DNA of 64,000 bases from Siphonodentalium dalli (Eukaryota > Mollusca > Scaphopoda > Gadilida > Siphonodentaliidae): assembly GCA_032622095.1 (NCBI GenBank), contig CP136061.1:124322754-124386753 (forward strand). The letters are read 5' to 3'. Below are positions 1 through 13,530 of this stretch, in pieces (the first letter of the stretch is position 1; each line of letters begins with the position of its first letter). The notes under the pieces were generated by a model, which ran no database searches, had not been told where the DNA came from, and was given only the letters and a program-made list of their open reading frames with translations. Both the position numbers and the translations under genes were made by a program.

Positions 1-429
1 TTGACCAGTTTGTCAAATAAATAGATTATTTTTACGGAAACTTCACATTTCGACAGCCATTTGCGAAAACTATGACCTTCACCTTTCTTGCCTTGAAAAG
101 TATTTATGCCAATTTACTGATAAATACTAAGTTATATTAGCTTATTTGTTTTGAGCATATGCATTATATTTTTGGCATGCGAATGCAGTACTTGTGCTGC
201 ATATAAATCGTGAAATTATCCTTTAAAACGCATAAAATATTGTTTATTTTTCCAAGGGAAATAACCCTATCGCAAAGTGGATAACGATTTGGAGCGACAT
301 CTGGTAGCAAAATCATATTAAAGATGCATACACCCGTCTGTTTGTTTGCGTTTTGTTATGTTGAGTGAATAGTATTACTACTTTTTTTCTAATTTCTACG
401 TGTATGTACACACGGCGGTTATAGCATGT
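1..429. other. Non-coding flank, no gene seen
   Basis: AT-rich sequence with no long frame, splice-flanked frame or recognisable RNA gene. It ends just before the 16-bp repeat array of the next element. Confidence 0.5.
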
Positions 430-445
430 TACAGGGGAACATGTC

Positions 446-538
446 TCTATTCCGAAGGTTCGCTATTCCGAAGGTTCACTATTCCGAAGGTTCACTACTC
501 CGAAGGTTCGCTATTCCGAAGGTTCGCTATTCCGAAGA
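446..538. repeat. 16-bp tandem array CTATTCCGAAGGTTCG, left copy
   Basis: Six consecutive copies of a 15-16-bp unit, CTATTCCGAAGGTTCG with a few substitutions. The same unit recurs in inverted orientation at 2984-3113. Confidence 0.9.
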
Positions 539-850
539 ATTTTTTTTTTAAAGGTTAATTCTATATTCAAGTATTGAGAGGGCTCTTTATCACGAAGACT
601 CTTTTTTATGAAGGAAATAACTTAAAATATTGAAACAATAAATGTTATTTTTTATTTTTTCGCGGGTTTCCTTGAGATTTAATGTCATTACGTATGACGT
701 TATTTTGCAATACATATTCACGTCAGGCAGCCCACACAATTGCTCTTTCCATGCGATTTAATGTCCTCGCGTATGGCGTTATATCTCAATAATCTTACAG
801 GCAACAATACGCCAACTGAAGGCGGGATTAAAACAGCGGGATTATAACTC

Positions 851-2099
851 TTAGGGCGCGTACACATGGCGCGCGGGCAAGAAAATATCAGGTTTGCCCC
901 ATGTGACTTACTTGACCAATTAAATAAATAATACCGGAAAATATCCGACGAAGACAGCGCGCTGATATTTTATCGCCAGTTGGTGATATGTGTTCACCTT
1001 GATTGGTGGCCATCGGTATTCGTTAACTAATCTCTATAAGGGACACGCTGGTAACCGTTCACGCACTCGAGTTATGATCCATCAATATTATCGCCTGTTT
1101 CAACAATTGACTTCGAAATTCCATTTTGGATTGTTTGACATAATCGCTGAGCTATTATATGGATATGTCTGGAGACATATATCTTTTGAAGTTTTCCGCT
1201 GACGGAGGATGTCCGTGGATTTCCAACTGCACCCCCCTCTTGAATGATGAATCGGGCCAAAGACCCAATATCACATAATTTAATTTGCACACCTCCCATC
1301 GTCTTTGAATTTCCCATCTGGTACCTCACATGTCTTGAATTTTGACTGGACACCGGGGAGGGAGGGGCCTAGAAGAAATTACAAACCAATATTTTGACCA
1401 AAGTATAGCAAGAGATGCAAATGTTGGTCTAAAACCACTAATTCCACATACATTAATGGTTGAAAAATCAGACTCAATTTCAAACCATTGTTGGTGTGAA
1501 ATTTCCAACTAATATTGTTTCCAACTGGTGAAAACGTTGGCCATAGTTGGCGGGGGTCTCATGTCCCCACATACACCCATGTAAGTTCGGTAACGTAATG
1601 TACACCACAGCCCCATGAACCAAGAAACAATCTCCTGAAAACTTCATATGGGGTCTCAATGGGGGTGGGGTCATCCGATTTGCCACAAAACCATAACAAC
1701 ATTTGTCACCCCACATATGCATACACTATGAAATTATAACATTTTCAAATTTCCAAATAACGTGACCACTTTCTCATTATGCAGAATGTCTTTATGCATG
1801 ATATCAGCAACGTTGCTACAGGTAGGTGGGTGCCTAATCCCACCGACTTCGGTAATACATGTCAACAGTTGGAAATTTCAGAAAGCTATGAATTGCCAAA
1901 ATGGACTATAGGTTATTTACCGGACGCAATTCACTTGAACCAGCATGACTAATACTGTTCTGATTGAGCTCAATCAACGCCGTTTAAACCGCCGCGTTCT
2001 CACGGGCGTAATCTTTGCAGCAAGAAAATATCAGTGTGCAATTTTACCTGATATTTTCTTGCAGATATTTTCTTGCAGCTTCATGTGTACGCGCCCTTA
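851..2099. mobile_element. Nested inverted-repeat element
   Basis: The left end reads TTAGGGCGCGTACACATG followed by GCAAGAAAATATCAGG. The right end is its reverse complement with an extra copy of GCAAGAAAATATC. About 1.25 kb in total, with no protein I recognise between the arms. Most likely a non-autonomous DNA transposon. The target duplication is not clear; TTAA at the edges is only partly supported. Confidence 0.5.
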
Positions 2100-2983
2100 A
2101 TGAATACTGCGAAGCAGAATGTCGTTGAATAGACGGGTATGAGCTGAACCTAACTGAAATTGTGAATTTGTATTGAATTGTAAGGCCCACTTTATTTTCG
2201 AGTCATCGGCTATTTTTATAGTGCCTTAATGATATCAGGTTTTAAACACAATCTGTGCCATAAAATATGATTAAAACACTATATATAGTTCATCACCATT
2301 CCAAACGTCTGTATCAGAAGATGCCCCTAGAGAAATAGAAAACATCTTAAATCATAAAAAAAATTCCCCGTTATATGATCTTATATGTCATGGCTCTCAG
2401 AATGCAACATAATTCAACCTAATGTATTTTCAATTGAAGGGGAATAACATTATCTTTAAAATATAGAGTTACCCCCTCCATTGAAAATAATACACTTTAC
2501 TTTGCGCAACCAAACCAGATGAACCTTAAGCACAAAAACAAGTCGTTAACCCTGCGTTAACTCAACAAAAACAACATGTTCACAGTTTATTACACCGGAC
2601 AAGCTGATAATGCAGTGTTAGAGAGCTTCATATTTCAAATGGTATATACAGTGGCATATATTTTATATATGTGATTTGGGGGTTCGAAAAATAAGTGGGC
2701 CTTGAATGTTGATGTTTTTTGTTCAAATACAGATTGCCAGTTCGGAAAAAATAAATCTCTTACATGTAGTTTATTTCAGTCATCGTGTTTTTAACTTTCC
2801 ATAATGAACGATAAACTGATACTCTTTTCTTGCTATTAATAACCGATATCTAGGACAATTTGGGAATTAGAAGTGGATGTATAAATGTACTATATATGAA
2901 TACTAGCGTAATCGTATTTTTCATTCCTCGTGTGGATTTTGTGGTGGGGTGCAAATTTTGATTCATTTCTGGTTAAATACGCC

Positions 2984-3113
2984 CAGAATAGAAAACCTTC
3001 GGAATAGCGAACCTTCGGAATAATGAACCTTCGGAATAGGGAACCTTCGGAATAATGAACCTTCGGAATAGCGAACCTTCGGAATAATGAACCTTCGGAA
3101 TAGAGAACCCTAC
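2984..3113. repeat. 16-bp tandem array, right (inverted) copy
   Basis: Eight copies of AACCTTCGGAATAGCG-type units, the reverse complement of the array at 446-538. The frame running through it encodes only the translated repeat and is not a gene. Confidence 0.9.
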
Positions 3114-3125
3114 CCTGTTACAGAT

Positions 3126-6100
3126 TAAAAAATGTTGAGTAATAGCATATGCTAACAAGAGATCATGGACTGTCGTCCGGCGCATAGGCCTACCTCCATC
3201 ATGTGCCCATATATAGGCATATATATACGGCACCTAGTTATACACAACCTACGACTGAGATATCCACGCAGATGGGTCAAAAAATCAGCATTTTCCGATA
3301 AGCATTAGATGAATAACTCTAGAACAAAACAAAAACCTGGACAAAACGATTGAATTTCACTCCATTAATTGAATGTCCTCGAGCATATTGGTGAACATAT
3401 ATATCCACAACAAATTGAATTGCAAGATCCGACAACCGGTGATGGCGATATCTGCTCGGACAAACAAAAAGCCAACATTTCCAGATAAATAAAGATGAAT
3501 GACACTAGAACGTACAACCCGAACAAAGCGATTGAATACTCCATTGAATCAATTTGAATGTCATCATAGTAGTTAACATTCATACCAAATTTCATTGAGA
3601 TCCGAACACTAAGTAGGCCCTTTTGTTCAAGTTGTGACCTGAACATACATATTGGACTGACGTCCGGACGTCTAGACGGACGTGCCGACGGACGCACGTC
3701 TCGGCGCACGAACAGATGCACAACAATATACCTCCCTCATTTAAAAAAAAATTGGGGTAAAATAAATATTTCAGTTTAATCTGGTTTAATGGCTGAAAAT
3801 GTCTGTGTCCACCCTATCAACCTCCGTATAAAGTATATATATGAATACATGGGTGATTCTCCCTTAAATGAACAAATTCGTCCAGAAAATTCTGAAAAAA
3901 TTAAATATGTCACATGCCGATGAATTTTATGTGAGTATGTAGCACAGATATTGGTGACCACGAAAATGACATTTGGCAAAATTATAGGGCAAGGTCAAGG
4001 TCAATCAATGTCGTTCATTACAGCATGTGATAATGACGTTTTTGGGTTGAATCAGGGCGACGTCATTGTCAAATTCGCTCTTTCTCCAAAACCTGTGTTT
4101 AATTCGAATATCATGATTAATGGAAACCAACCAAACTTTTGACACTTGTTTGCCATTTGCCCTTTAATAGTTGAATAGCCGATGATGTATCTGTCCAAAC
4201 GACGTATCGCCCAGCTCCGCACGTTGAGACGTCTATGAGATACGGCCATTTGAATATAGGTGGTGGAAATTTGTGTGTTTTGTGGGCGTGACTTAGAGTT
4301 CAAACTCTCTAAGAGGTCAACGAATGCAGGGGGTACAGATCTGATAATTGGAAACAGATTTTGATCGCATAAATGGCTATTCCTATCAAGTCGGGCATGC
4401 CCTGGTCCATCGTACACATGGTTTGACGCCAAAACGATGGGGGAACTCTGGTGTAGACAACGTGAACATATATACATCAATCAAACTCTGTTCCTCAAGG
4501 GGTTCGCCAAATTGCAAAGAGAATTTACAATAGAAAACAATGTCGATGGATTTCTTTTACATGTTTCAAGATATCGAACTGAAATTTGTTATTTAGGGGG
4601 TTTTCGATGAGCTCAATCAGATAGAATTGTCAGTGAGATATTCCGATGGCCCAAAATGTGCCATTGACGCCTTTGCTATACCACACGAGCCGGAAATCGT
4701 CCCACAGGCAGAACGATTGTTGAAAAGTACCGAAACAGTTGATTTTCAAATTGTCATCTGCTTCTCTCTCAGCACATACACCCCCGCCACTCACTCACCC
4801 CCGATCCAATATGAACTATATGTGTATGTACATCGTGTTGACTCTTTTACAACAGAACCACCCAAACATTCTAAGCGTGAAATGTGTCTGGCTGGCTGTA
4901 ATGTTATTCTGCGTCGCGGTGTGGACATGTCGCGGTGTGGACAATTTTTATATTTTCTTCATTTTTTTTTTCATTTTCTGTTTATGTCAGGCGTCCATTC
5001 GTTTTTATTCACGATTCTTCACCCCATGTGTACTATTTGAGCAATTTTGATAGTCTCCCGACATATTTTCTAGTTCATTTGATAGCGTCGCGGTGTGGAC
5101 ATTATATAATTAAGGTGCGCTGGAGGGTACACTTATATTTTCGTCTCATTTTTCATGTGTTTCGATTCTTTATATTGTCCAAAATCTTCAAAACAAAATG
5201 TCAAAAGGCAAAACTTTCTTATGCATATGGTAGGTTGTTGTCCTTAGTTAAAATGGAACCGGGGTGGCCTATATTGTAAATAATGTCGCGGTGTGGAAAT
5301 TTCTCGAGACAGGCGGTTTTAGATGTTTTAGAGTCAATATTTACATCAAACCACGAAAAACGTGCATCATAAATGATATTCATAGATAAACAGTCCAAGA
5401 AATAACATAAGAGTGCACGTTCTCTGTCAATTAGAGGTAAGATAACTTAATAGGAATAAAATGAAATTTCGCAGTTAGGCGATGAGACAGTGAGATTTTC
5501 GTGTTTTCTCGTTGTTTTGATCATGTAACTAAAGGCATGTGTTGATATATTACAATACTGTTATATCATAACGTTGTGTCACATGCTCCTCAGTGAAATG
5601 GAATGCCACAATAGGTCTTGTTTGTGGCACAATCATATTTTTATGGAACACATGTACACGAGACATCAATTTGCTCGTTTAAGTGAGAACCACCCACATG
5701 TACTGTAACATGCGCTTAATAATGGACCTATCCGTATATGTACCGCCCCAATTTCAATTATAGCCAATGAGCCGATAGCTTAAACCCGGAAGTGCCTGCC
5801 TAGTGATATGAATCGCACCACAAGCGGTTCCATAACTACCATTGTAAGCCATAGGGAAATTACGAACACGAGAGCAAAATAAGTGTTAAAAAGCTAAAAT
5901 GGCGTTCAAATGTACATGAGGAACATGTCCGGTTGACGAACGATATTTATACATGTTTTAGTTCGGTTTCCTAAATAAAAAAGTAACTATAAGACATCTG
6001 TTTACGCTGGTTTAAACAATGCCAACGACCACACTCGGATCCTAGTGTTATTTAAATTTCAATATTTATATAAAACAGATTTCAAACTAAAACGCGGAAA

Positions 6101-7210
6101 TAGTAGTCCCGATTGATGATGCGTTATGAATATTAACTGTGCCGCGAGTATGTTTTTTATGAAGTATTTTTCGTTATAAATGTATACATTTGTTGCTGTT
6201 ATAACACCGTGGTAATATTGAGTTCAAATGTCTGATATTCACACTTACCTGCGAACGTTTTACTGAATCCATTTGAAAATCTAAAGCTTCCTCCATTTTA
6301 ATGCGACAATATACGTATAAATGAGAATCAACACTGATGTTTTCCAAGAGAATTACACGGCAAAATAGGATGTGGAATTTTAAAAGGCCATTGTTTGATA
6401 ATCCTTTGCATCCGGTCTGTCACCGGCCGGGGCTCATTCAGGACGCTCGTGGTAACTATTATATATGGTAAACTGATATCGTTATATTTATTTCGACAAA
6501 AGAGGGATTATAGATTATTTACCACATGCACACCTCCGTTTGGTTTATTTCATCAAGGTGTGAACCATTAGCATAGCTTCGATATTCAGTTTGCTATTTG
6601 ATAGTGAAGGTTCATAATGGCTTCATTTACACCGTTTGATTCAACGTAAACATCTATCTTTGTTGGTTATCGGAAGTGGCCTAACGATCGCACCTGGTTT
6701 TTTGTTTAAAAACTGGTTTTATTTTTTTTTATTTCTAACGACAGTCACTTTTACAAGATGCATATACACACAAAGGTATCTTGAAAATCGTGATATTCAG
6801 AAAGAAGCTATATTATCCTGTTACATGGCGTTTAACAACACAGTCCTTTCTCATCGGAAGCCATCTTAGCACTGAAGAGATAGCGAAATTGAGATGGCTT
6901 GTGATGCGTAGTAACAGTAACCATGCAGTCTACTGGTGGGCGGACGTACGGATAGGTCCATTGTAATGCGCGCTCCGTTACCCATGCATGCGTCAGCACT
7001 GCCTTTATGCGCCGTCCCTATTATTATACGCACATGCTTTACGTCCTGTATTTGCCGTCAGTATATATGTTCGCCGATTATCTGGAGTTTTGTATATATA
7101 TAGTCATCTTTAAAACTGTTATTCTTGCCTCATAATTATTATTTATTCGCTCTTTATCGGCGATATAACGCTATAAGACAGGTGATAATTTATGTAACAT
7201 TAACCCACAA
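3126..7210. other. Intergenic stretch, no supported gene
   Basis: No frame here shows a known domain or convincing splice signals. The one distinctive feature is the exact 13-mer GTCGCGGTGTGGA, present four times between 4913 and 5297 at irregular spacing. The remainder is AT-rich. Confidence 0.45.
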
Positions 7211-7214
7211 TTAA

Positions 7215-7712
7215 AGGCACGTGCGGCCTTAATTGTCGAAAATATTCATATTTGTTCCAAACACCGTAAACAGAAAAAAAACGCATACAGTTCCGTTCAT
7301 ATATATACCATGACCATCGCGTAAACAGCATGTTATCATAAAGATCTAGTATATTTTACCTAAGCAAGAGCCTGAGTGGATGTGTTACAGAAGACAGCAC
7401 AATTCTACTGGCTAATCACACACAAATGGCATAAACGCTCTTTATTAGTTCCATATCAGGTATTCACCAACAAAGAACGCTCTTTATGTTTACCATCATA
7501 ATATAAACAAACACGTACCAGAAAAGTTACTTTTTATACTTTTGTTTACATAACAATGGTCAAACATATGACCATAACATACTGTTTATGCGATTTGTCT
7601 TATTTGTATACGGACAAAGTCTATCTACATTTTGATGTTCTTTCTGTTTGTGGCGGTTTTTGACGGGTGAGATATTTTCACAGGATACCCACCGCCAAGG
7701 CCAACCGTGTCT
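7215..7712 (+). mobile_element. TTAA-flanked MITE, copy 1 (reference copy)
   Basis: Non-autonomous element of 498 bp. It starts AGGCACGTGCGGCCTT and ends with the inverted match AAGGCCAACCGTGTCT. TTAA lies directly on both sides (7211-7214 and 7713-7716), the target preference of piggyBac-type transposons. The interior is AT-rich and contains two opposed AAAGAGCG motifs. Related copies lie at 23301, 30974, 52722 and 60961. It contains no coding capacity. Confidence 0.85.
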
Positions 7713-7716
7713 TTAA

Positions 7717-8869
7717 AAGTCACTAAAAATCCTATTGCTATAAAGCAGAGTTTAACACAAACAAATGTTGCGACAATGACTCCTTCGGCATGACAGGCAT
7801 CGACCTGCATTACACAGAACAGTTGAAAAAAAAATGGCAAAATGACCCGGCGTTGTCACACAGAAACGAAACAATACATTGCCACTGAACCACGAAATAT
7901 ATGTTCACCTGCGGTTAGCAACATATTTGGCATGAACTCGATAAAGCATTGATCGTACACAAATATCATATTTCAAAATATTACATTTTGACACGAAAAG
8001 AATAGAAGCTTACGAGTCGTTTTATTTAGACTTATATCGACTAAACCGGGTCAGGGTCATAATTAATGCAGGAAGTCCGAGGAACAGTATACGGTATATA
8101 GTATACACCAAACGTTTACCATTGTTCAGCTACAGACATCTTCTCGAATACGGGTGACGATTTCTCCGGAAGGTGAGTGTCTTACTGTCTTAGTACATGC
8201 AGCTGGAGACTAGTCTTGTCAACAGGGGATTGTGATATCTTATAAATACCCCTATACCGTATAGTGAACAAAACATGAACAGTTTGACAATATAGTTTGT
8301 TCTGATAATAGTTAAACTTTCAAACCATTATTTGGTGTAAATTATAATTTATGTAATATAGAATTTATACCTGCAGGACTCGAAAATGTTTGCTACTATC
8401 GGTAAACATTTTAGCCTTAAATGTGATCAGTGGGAATGTATGAGCCAATATATAATGCTATATTCTCTGATCAAAATAATAATGATATAGATAAATGGAA
8501 AGTATATACACAAAAGATGGCGAGAACGAAGAATATGAATCATGTACACAATATACAATGATCAGTGGAAATATTCCAGCAGTTGGGTTTTTATATTGGA
8601 ATTTTCAGACAGTTGGAAAGTCATATATTATAGACTGTCGTGACTGCATTCGTGTGCACTTTCACGCATATCACTAGAACAAAGCACGTGACTTTTCCGT
8701 CAACTCACATCTCGGTGTAAATGATTTAAATCTTGGCAAATTAATGATAATCGAGATACCGAGGCAATTGAGTTCTGTGTAGTTTGACATTTTGTGACAG
8801 GCATATCATCATTATCACCGAAGCAAGCTTAATTAGGCTTATCCTCAAATGTCGAGCCGAAGTTAATTG
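7717..8869. other. Intergenic stretch, no supported gene
   Basis: AT-rich. A short plus-strand frame at 8495-8677 has no recognisable domain and no splice context, so I do not call it. Confidence 0.45.
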
Positions 8870-9229
8870 CAATAAAAAAATCACGCTGTTACAGTGACAA
8901 AAGTTTGGAGCGAAATATTTCTTGATCTAAACCAGTTATGGTTAAAACACAGACTCCACAGATATGCTGAAGTGAGTCTGGGGTAATGGGGGGGGGGGGG
9001 GGGGTATCTATTACCACCAGCAAGCTTAAAAAAAAAAAATTAATCAAAGTCAAAAATGAGAAAAATGGTAAAAGCGAGGTATATGCGGACCAGCCGTATT
9101 AGTCCAGGAGATATTGGTAGACCTCTGCACCCCCCCCCAGGACTTAACTTCACCCCACTAATTTTCTTCCTTGAGGTCTCCTCTAATTTTTTTCACTTGT
9201 TAACAAGAAAAAAAAGTGGCCGCAGAGAC

Positions 9230-10325
9230 TCCAGACAAGATGGCGTCCATCATGGCGGCCATTTTTTGTATATGCACCAGGTCTCTTTGATCGCCGTTAT
9301 AGTAAAGATGATGTCACATGCGGTCTTGTTTTCCGTTCGATTCGTTATGGTAATATACAACCCTTACAAATTAGCCAAAAATCCGACACAAAAATCCAAT
9401 ATGGCGGCCCAGATGGCCGCCGAAATGTGAAAAATTGCTATTTTTCGGACCTTTTACCACCTTTCGTTTGTCTCTGTGGGAAAATGTTGGCACCTTGACG
9501 CGATTTTATACATTTATCGTCTAGAAGAGTCATTGGCGAACACACGGGGATCATAATATACATTTCTTGACGGATATTTTTGTCCGATATCACGTTTTCC
9601 CAAATGCCGGTATAATCCGGTCAAAGCCAAAACGACGCTAATAACGCAATGTCTGTTTCGAATCAATGAGTGTTATTGCTATTATTACTCCAGCCATGAT
9701 TATATATGTGCAGGAGATACACGGGCTAGGATTCCTCTTATACCTGAATTGAGGAATATTCACCCAAATCCAAGATGGCGGCCAAAATGGCCACCAGAAA
9801 TAGAAAAATCACCGAAAATCGCTGATTTTAACATCAGTGAGAGTTATTGTCACGACAACTCCACACCTGCTTACTATTGTGAGTTGGGAACACTTAGTTG
9901 AATAACTTTCCTTATATTGCATCCAAATAAAAGTCCCCCAAATCCAAAATGGCGCCCACAATGGCCGACAAATTTTGAAAAATCACCGAAATTCCCTCAT
10001 GTTCACATCATTGGGCATTATTGCCGAGAAAACTCCACACATGCTGACAGTTAAGTTGTAAATACTGAGGTGAAGTAATTACCTTGCATCTGATGAAGGA
10101 AATTGTTTTCCAAATCGAAGATGGCGGCCAAAATGGCGTCCGAACTTTGAAAACAAGCTTACATTCCTTTACTTTCTTACTATGGGCGTTATTGTTACGC
10201 GAATTCTACCCATATGGAACATTGATATGAAGTATTCATATGGAACATTGCTATGAAGTATTCATTTGAGTTTGGCCAACTCTCACAATCAAGATGACTG
10301 CCAAACTGGCGGCCAGAAATTGAAA
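9230..10325. repeat. ~172-bp degenerate tandem repeats with ATGGCGGCC core (left arm)
   Basis: AAGATGGCGGCCAAAATGGC-like cores occur near 9236, 9401, 9772, 9947, 10119 and 10291, mostly 165-175 bp apart, with shared flanks such as GAAAAATCACCGAAAT and CTCCACAC. The core resembles the AANATGGCGGC binding motif of the YY1 family. The copies are strongly diverged. Confidence 0.7.
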
Positions 10326-13139
10326 AGAAGTCGAAATTGTCACATACTAATTTCAACTTTTTGTCATAATATCAATATGTATGCATTGGACGAAACGGTA
10401 CATAAGCCATCTATTAGTTCCAACATAGGTCGTCGCCTTCTGGAAGGATGAAAACCCACAATAATCGCGATGTGGCATTTAGAAATCCATTCTCCACTAA
10501 GCGCCCATAATGGCCGTAACCGTATATGGGTGCGCCGAATAGTCATATTATGACTTCCAAGAATCAAAACAACAGTACCTGAGCTTATTCTGATTTGCCA
10601 CATTCAGCATTATCTGGATCAGCATCCGTTTCGTCACATTAATCTATCTCGCTCACTCCAACACAGTATTCCACACTTCTTGGTAGAAGGGTCCCACTAA
10701 TCGGAATGTTTCAAACAACACATATGCCAGTGTCAAGCTCACGTGTTTGTCTCGAAAGCTGGGAATTCTTATCCTTATTCTTGGCGAGCTTCATTCGTGG
10801 TAGCTTATGGTATAATTCAGATGCTACATATGGGATCTGAGCGTCATCTTGCGTGATAAACTACAAAGGTATGCGGTCGATGCGTATACTAGCTTTCAGA
10901 AGGATCTCTCTATCTACGTATTTTTCAGATTTGGTTATCTAATGTGGATACCAAACTGTACAACTGGTGATCTTCCCATCCAGCCACTTCTCAATATATG
11001 GTTCACCAATTCACATATTCACGTACTGACGTAGCCGGACAACTTCTGTATATGGCTTCGAATGTTGAAAGCCTAACATTTGACGGATGCCTTTCTGCTA
11101 AGGCGTAGAAGACCATAATGCATAATATACCCACACTTCTTGACCATGATCATAAGAACAGTCCTGGTGGCGTCCATCAATCGTCTCACCGTACAGATCC
11201 AAGCAGATAATAACAATACATGCGGTGCTAGTTTCTGGGCATGTGTCATGATAGTGGAAATGAAATTGGACCATGACTGCACCGCCCCTTCTTTGGGTAT
11301 GTTTTAGATTCAGACATGATCTCATGTGGCTTTGCTTTCCTTGTATGCTAAGATTGTATCTTTCAATCCGCTTGGAAGCCGTTCTTAATCAACGAACCAG
11401 ACGTGTATACCATTGGCTACTACTATATAAGTCCCACCAGACTGGGATGGATGTAGTCTTCAGGACGATGCATTTGATAGTTACCGATAATATGTCATAC
11501 TCACGCTGGGTGGTGGTCGGTATGGTTCAAGAAAGTACAATGCCATCAACACAAGGGTGAAATGTTCAACGCGAAGAACGTCTAGAGGAATGTTACTTTG
11601 ATGAGATCTTGCATTCAGTTTAACCTACGTTGGGTACACCAAGTGATTTATTGGTAACATCACCATTCAAAACCATTGTCCTACATGAGACATCTTAACT
11701 ACTATATTCTAAAGTTATATAATATAAAGCTATATGATCATAAAGGTCACGTTCACCAACGTCCACATCCATTGCCATCGAGACTATAAATTGTTCTTTA
11801 AACACACAGTGAAATAAATGCACCACAGTTCCTGACATTTTCTTGAATAATACCGTCCACATACTGACACTAACCCTGAGAGATCATAACATCAATGCAT
11901 ACCTTCATTCCATAAAGACATTATCCTTTAGCCCATCCGACTGGCTAGGATAGTATTATCCAGACAAAATTATACGTCTGGTCATGTTGATTCAGAACGG
12001 CCTTGAAACGGATGTGGAAATACAATCTTACCACACCAAAAATACCAACACGCATGACATTCTATATTGAAACATGCACCTGGTGTAGGGTTGTATACCG
12101 TGTCCCATTTCATTCCCACTGTCATGGCGCATGTCCACAAACTAGCACCGCGAGTATTGTTCTCTGCTGGGAGCTATTCGACGAGACGACTGCGGGACGT
12201 CACACAGTTTGCTTATGATCATGATCAAGAAGTGTGGGTAGTCGGTACATTATGGTCTTCTCCTTAGCAGATAGGCATCTGTCCAAGGGAATGAGACAGC
12301 TAGCTACCTCCGAAACACTGCCGAAGTTGTCCACGTATGCCAATACGTTCGCTAAGTTTGTGAGTTGAACCATCTATTGAGAAGTGACTAGTTAACTGGG
12401 AAGTTCGCCATGTATACATGTCATTATCCCCACGGGGTATGAGAAAGACATACATAGAGATGACCTTCTGTAAGCTTGTATACTTATCGACCATATGCCT
12501 TTCTAGTTCAAGATGACGAACAATCCCATATTTAGCAAGCATCTAAAATCTTAAGCCAGACACCGGGAAATTAATTGTTTGAAACGTTATGATTAAAGGG
12601 ACCCTTCTCACAGGAAGTGTTGAATACTTTGTCGGTGTGAGCGACCTAGATTTATCAGGCAAAGAAATGGAAACTGGTCCAGATCATTAAGGACGTGGCA
12701 AATCAGAATCTTTTACCAGGTAATTGTTCTAATGTGGCTATTCGGCGCACCTACGGTTACGGCCATTATCGGCGCGAAGTGTCAAATGGATTTCGAAATG
12801 ACACATCGCTATATTAAGTGTGGGTTTTCGTACTTCCAGAAGGACCCGATCAATGTTATGCGTTTTGGTACGTTTTAAGTTGAACTAATATATGGTTTGT
12901 GTATAGTTTCGTCCATACATATCGATACTATGACAAAAAGTTGAAATTTGTATGTGAATATATCGATTTCTTTTCAATTTCTGGACTCCAGTTTACCTGC
13001 CATCTTGACCTTGAGTATCAATTGACAAACTCAAATGAATACTTCATACCAATATACCATATCAACATGTGATGGTGGGTAGAATTCGCGAAACAGTAAC
13101 GCCCATCGTAAGAAAGTAAAGGAATGTAGGCGTGTTTTC

Positions 13140-13530
13140 AAATATCGGTCGCCATTTTGGCCGCCATCTTAGATTTGGAAAACCATTTCTTGCATGGGAT
13201 GAAAGGTAATTACTTCACCTCAGTATTTACAACTCAACTGTCAGCATGTGTGGAGTTTTCTCGACAATAATGCCCAATGATGTGAACATGAGGGAATTTC
13301 GGTGATTTTTCAAAATTTGTCGGCCATTGTGGGCGCCATTTTGGATTTGGGGGACTTTTATTTGGATGCAATATAAGGAAAGTTATTCAACTAAGTGTTC
13401 CCAACTCACAATAGTAAGCAGGTGTGGAGTTGTCGTGACAATAACTCTCACTGATGTTAAAATCAGCGATTTTCGGTGATTTTTCTATTTCTGGTGGCCA
13501 TTTTGGCCGCCATCTTGGATTTGGGTGAAT
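13140..13530. repeat. ~172-bp repeats, right arm (inverted)
   Basis: GGCCGCCATCTT-type cores near 13151, 13330 and 13500 mirror those of the left arm of the palindrome. Confidence 0.7.

Larger units (their letters stand above)
430..3125. mobile_element. Inverted-repeat element with minisatellite termini
   Basis: The two ends are inverted copies of each other. The left end reads TGTTACAGGGG then tandem TCTATTCCGAAGG units. The right end, read on the minus strand, begins TGTAACAGGG and enters the same units. No transposase frame is visible inside, so this looks like a non-autonomous or foldback-type element of about 2.7 kb. The exact ends and target duplication are not certain. An unrelated inverted-repeat element lies nested inside at 851-2099. 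Confidence 0.55.

Noticed and set aside
9056-9430. 124-codon plus-strand frame in the palindrome arm
   Set aside because: It starts at a weak site, crosses repeats and has no mirrored counterpart frame in the other arm.
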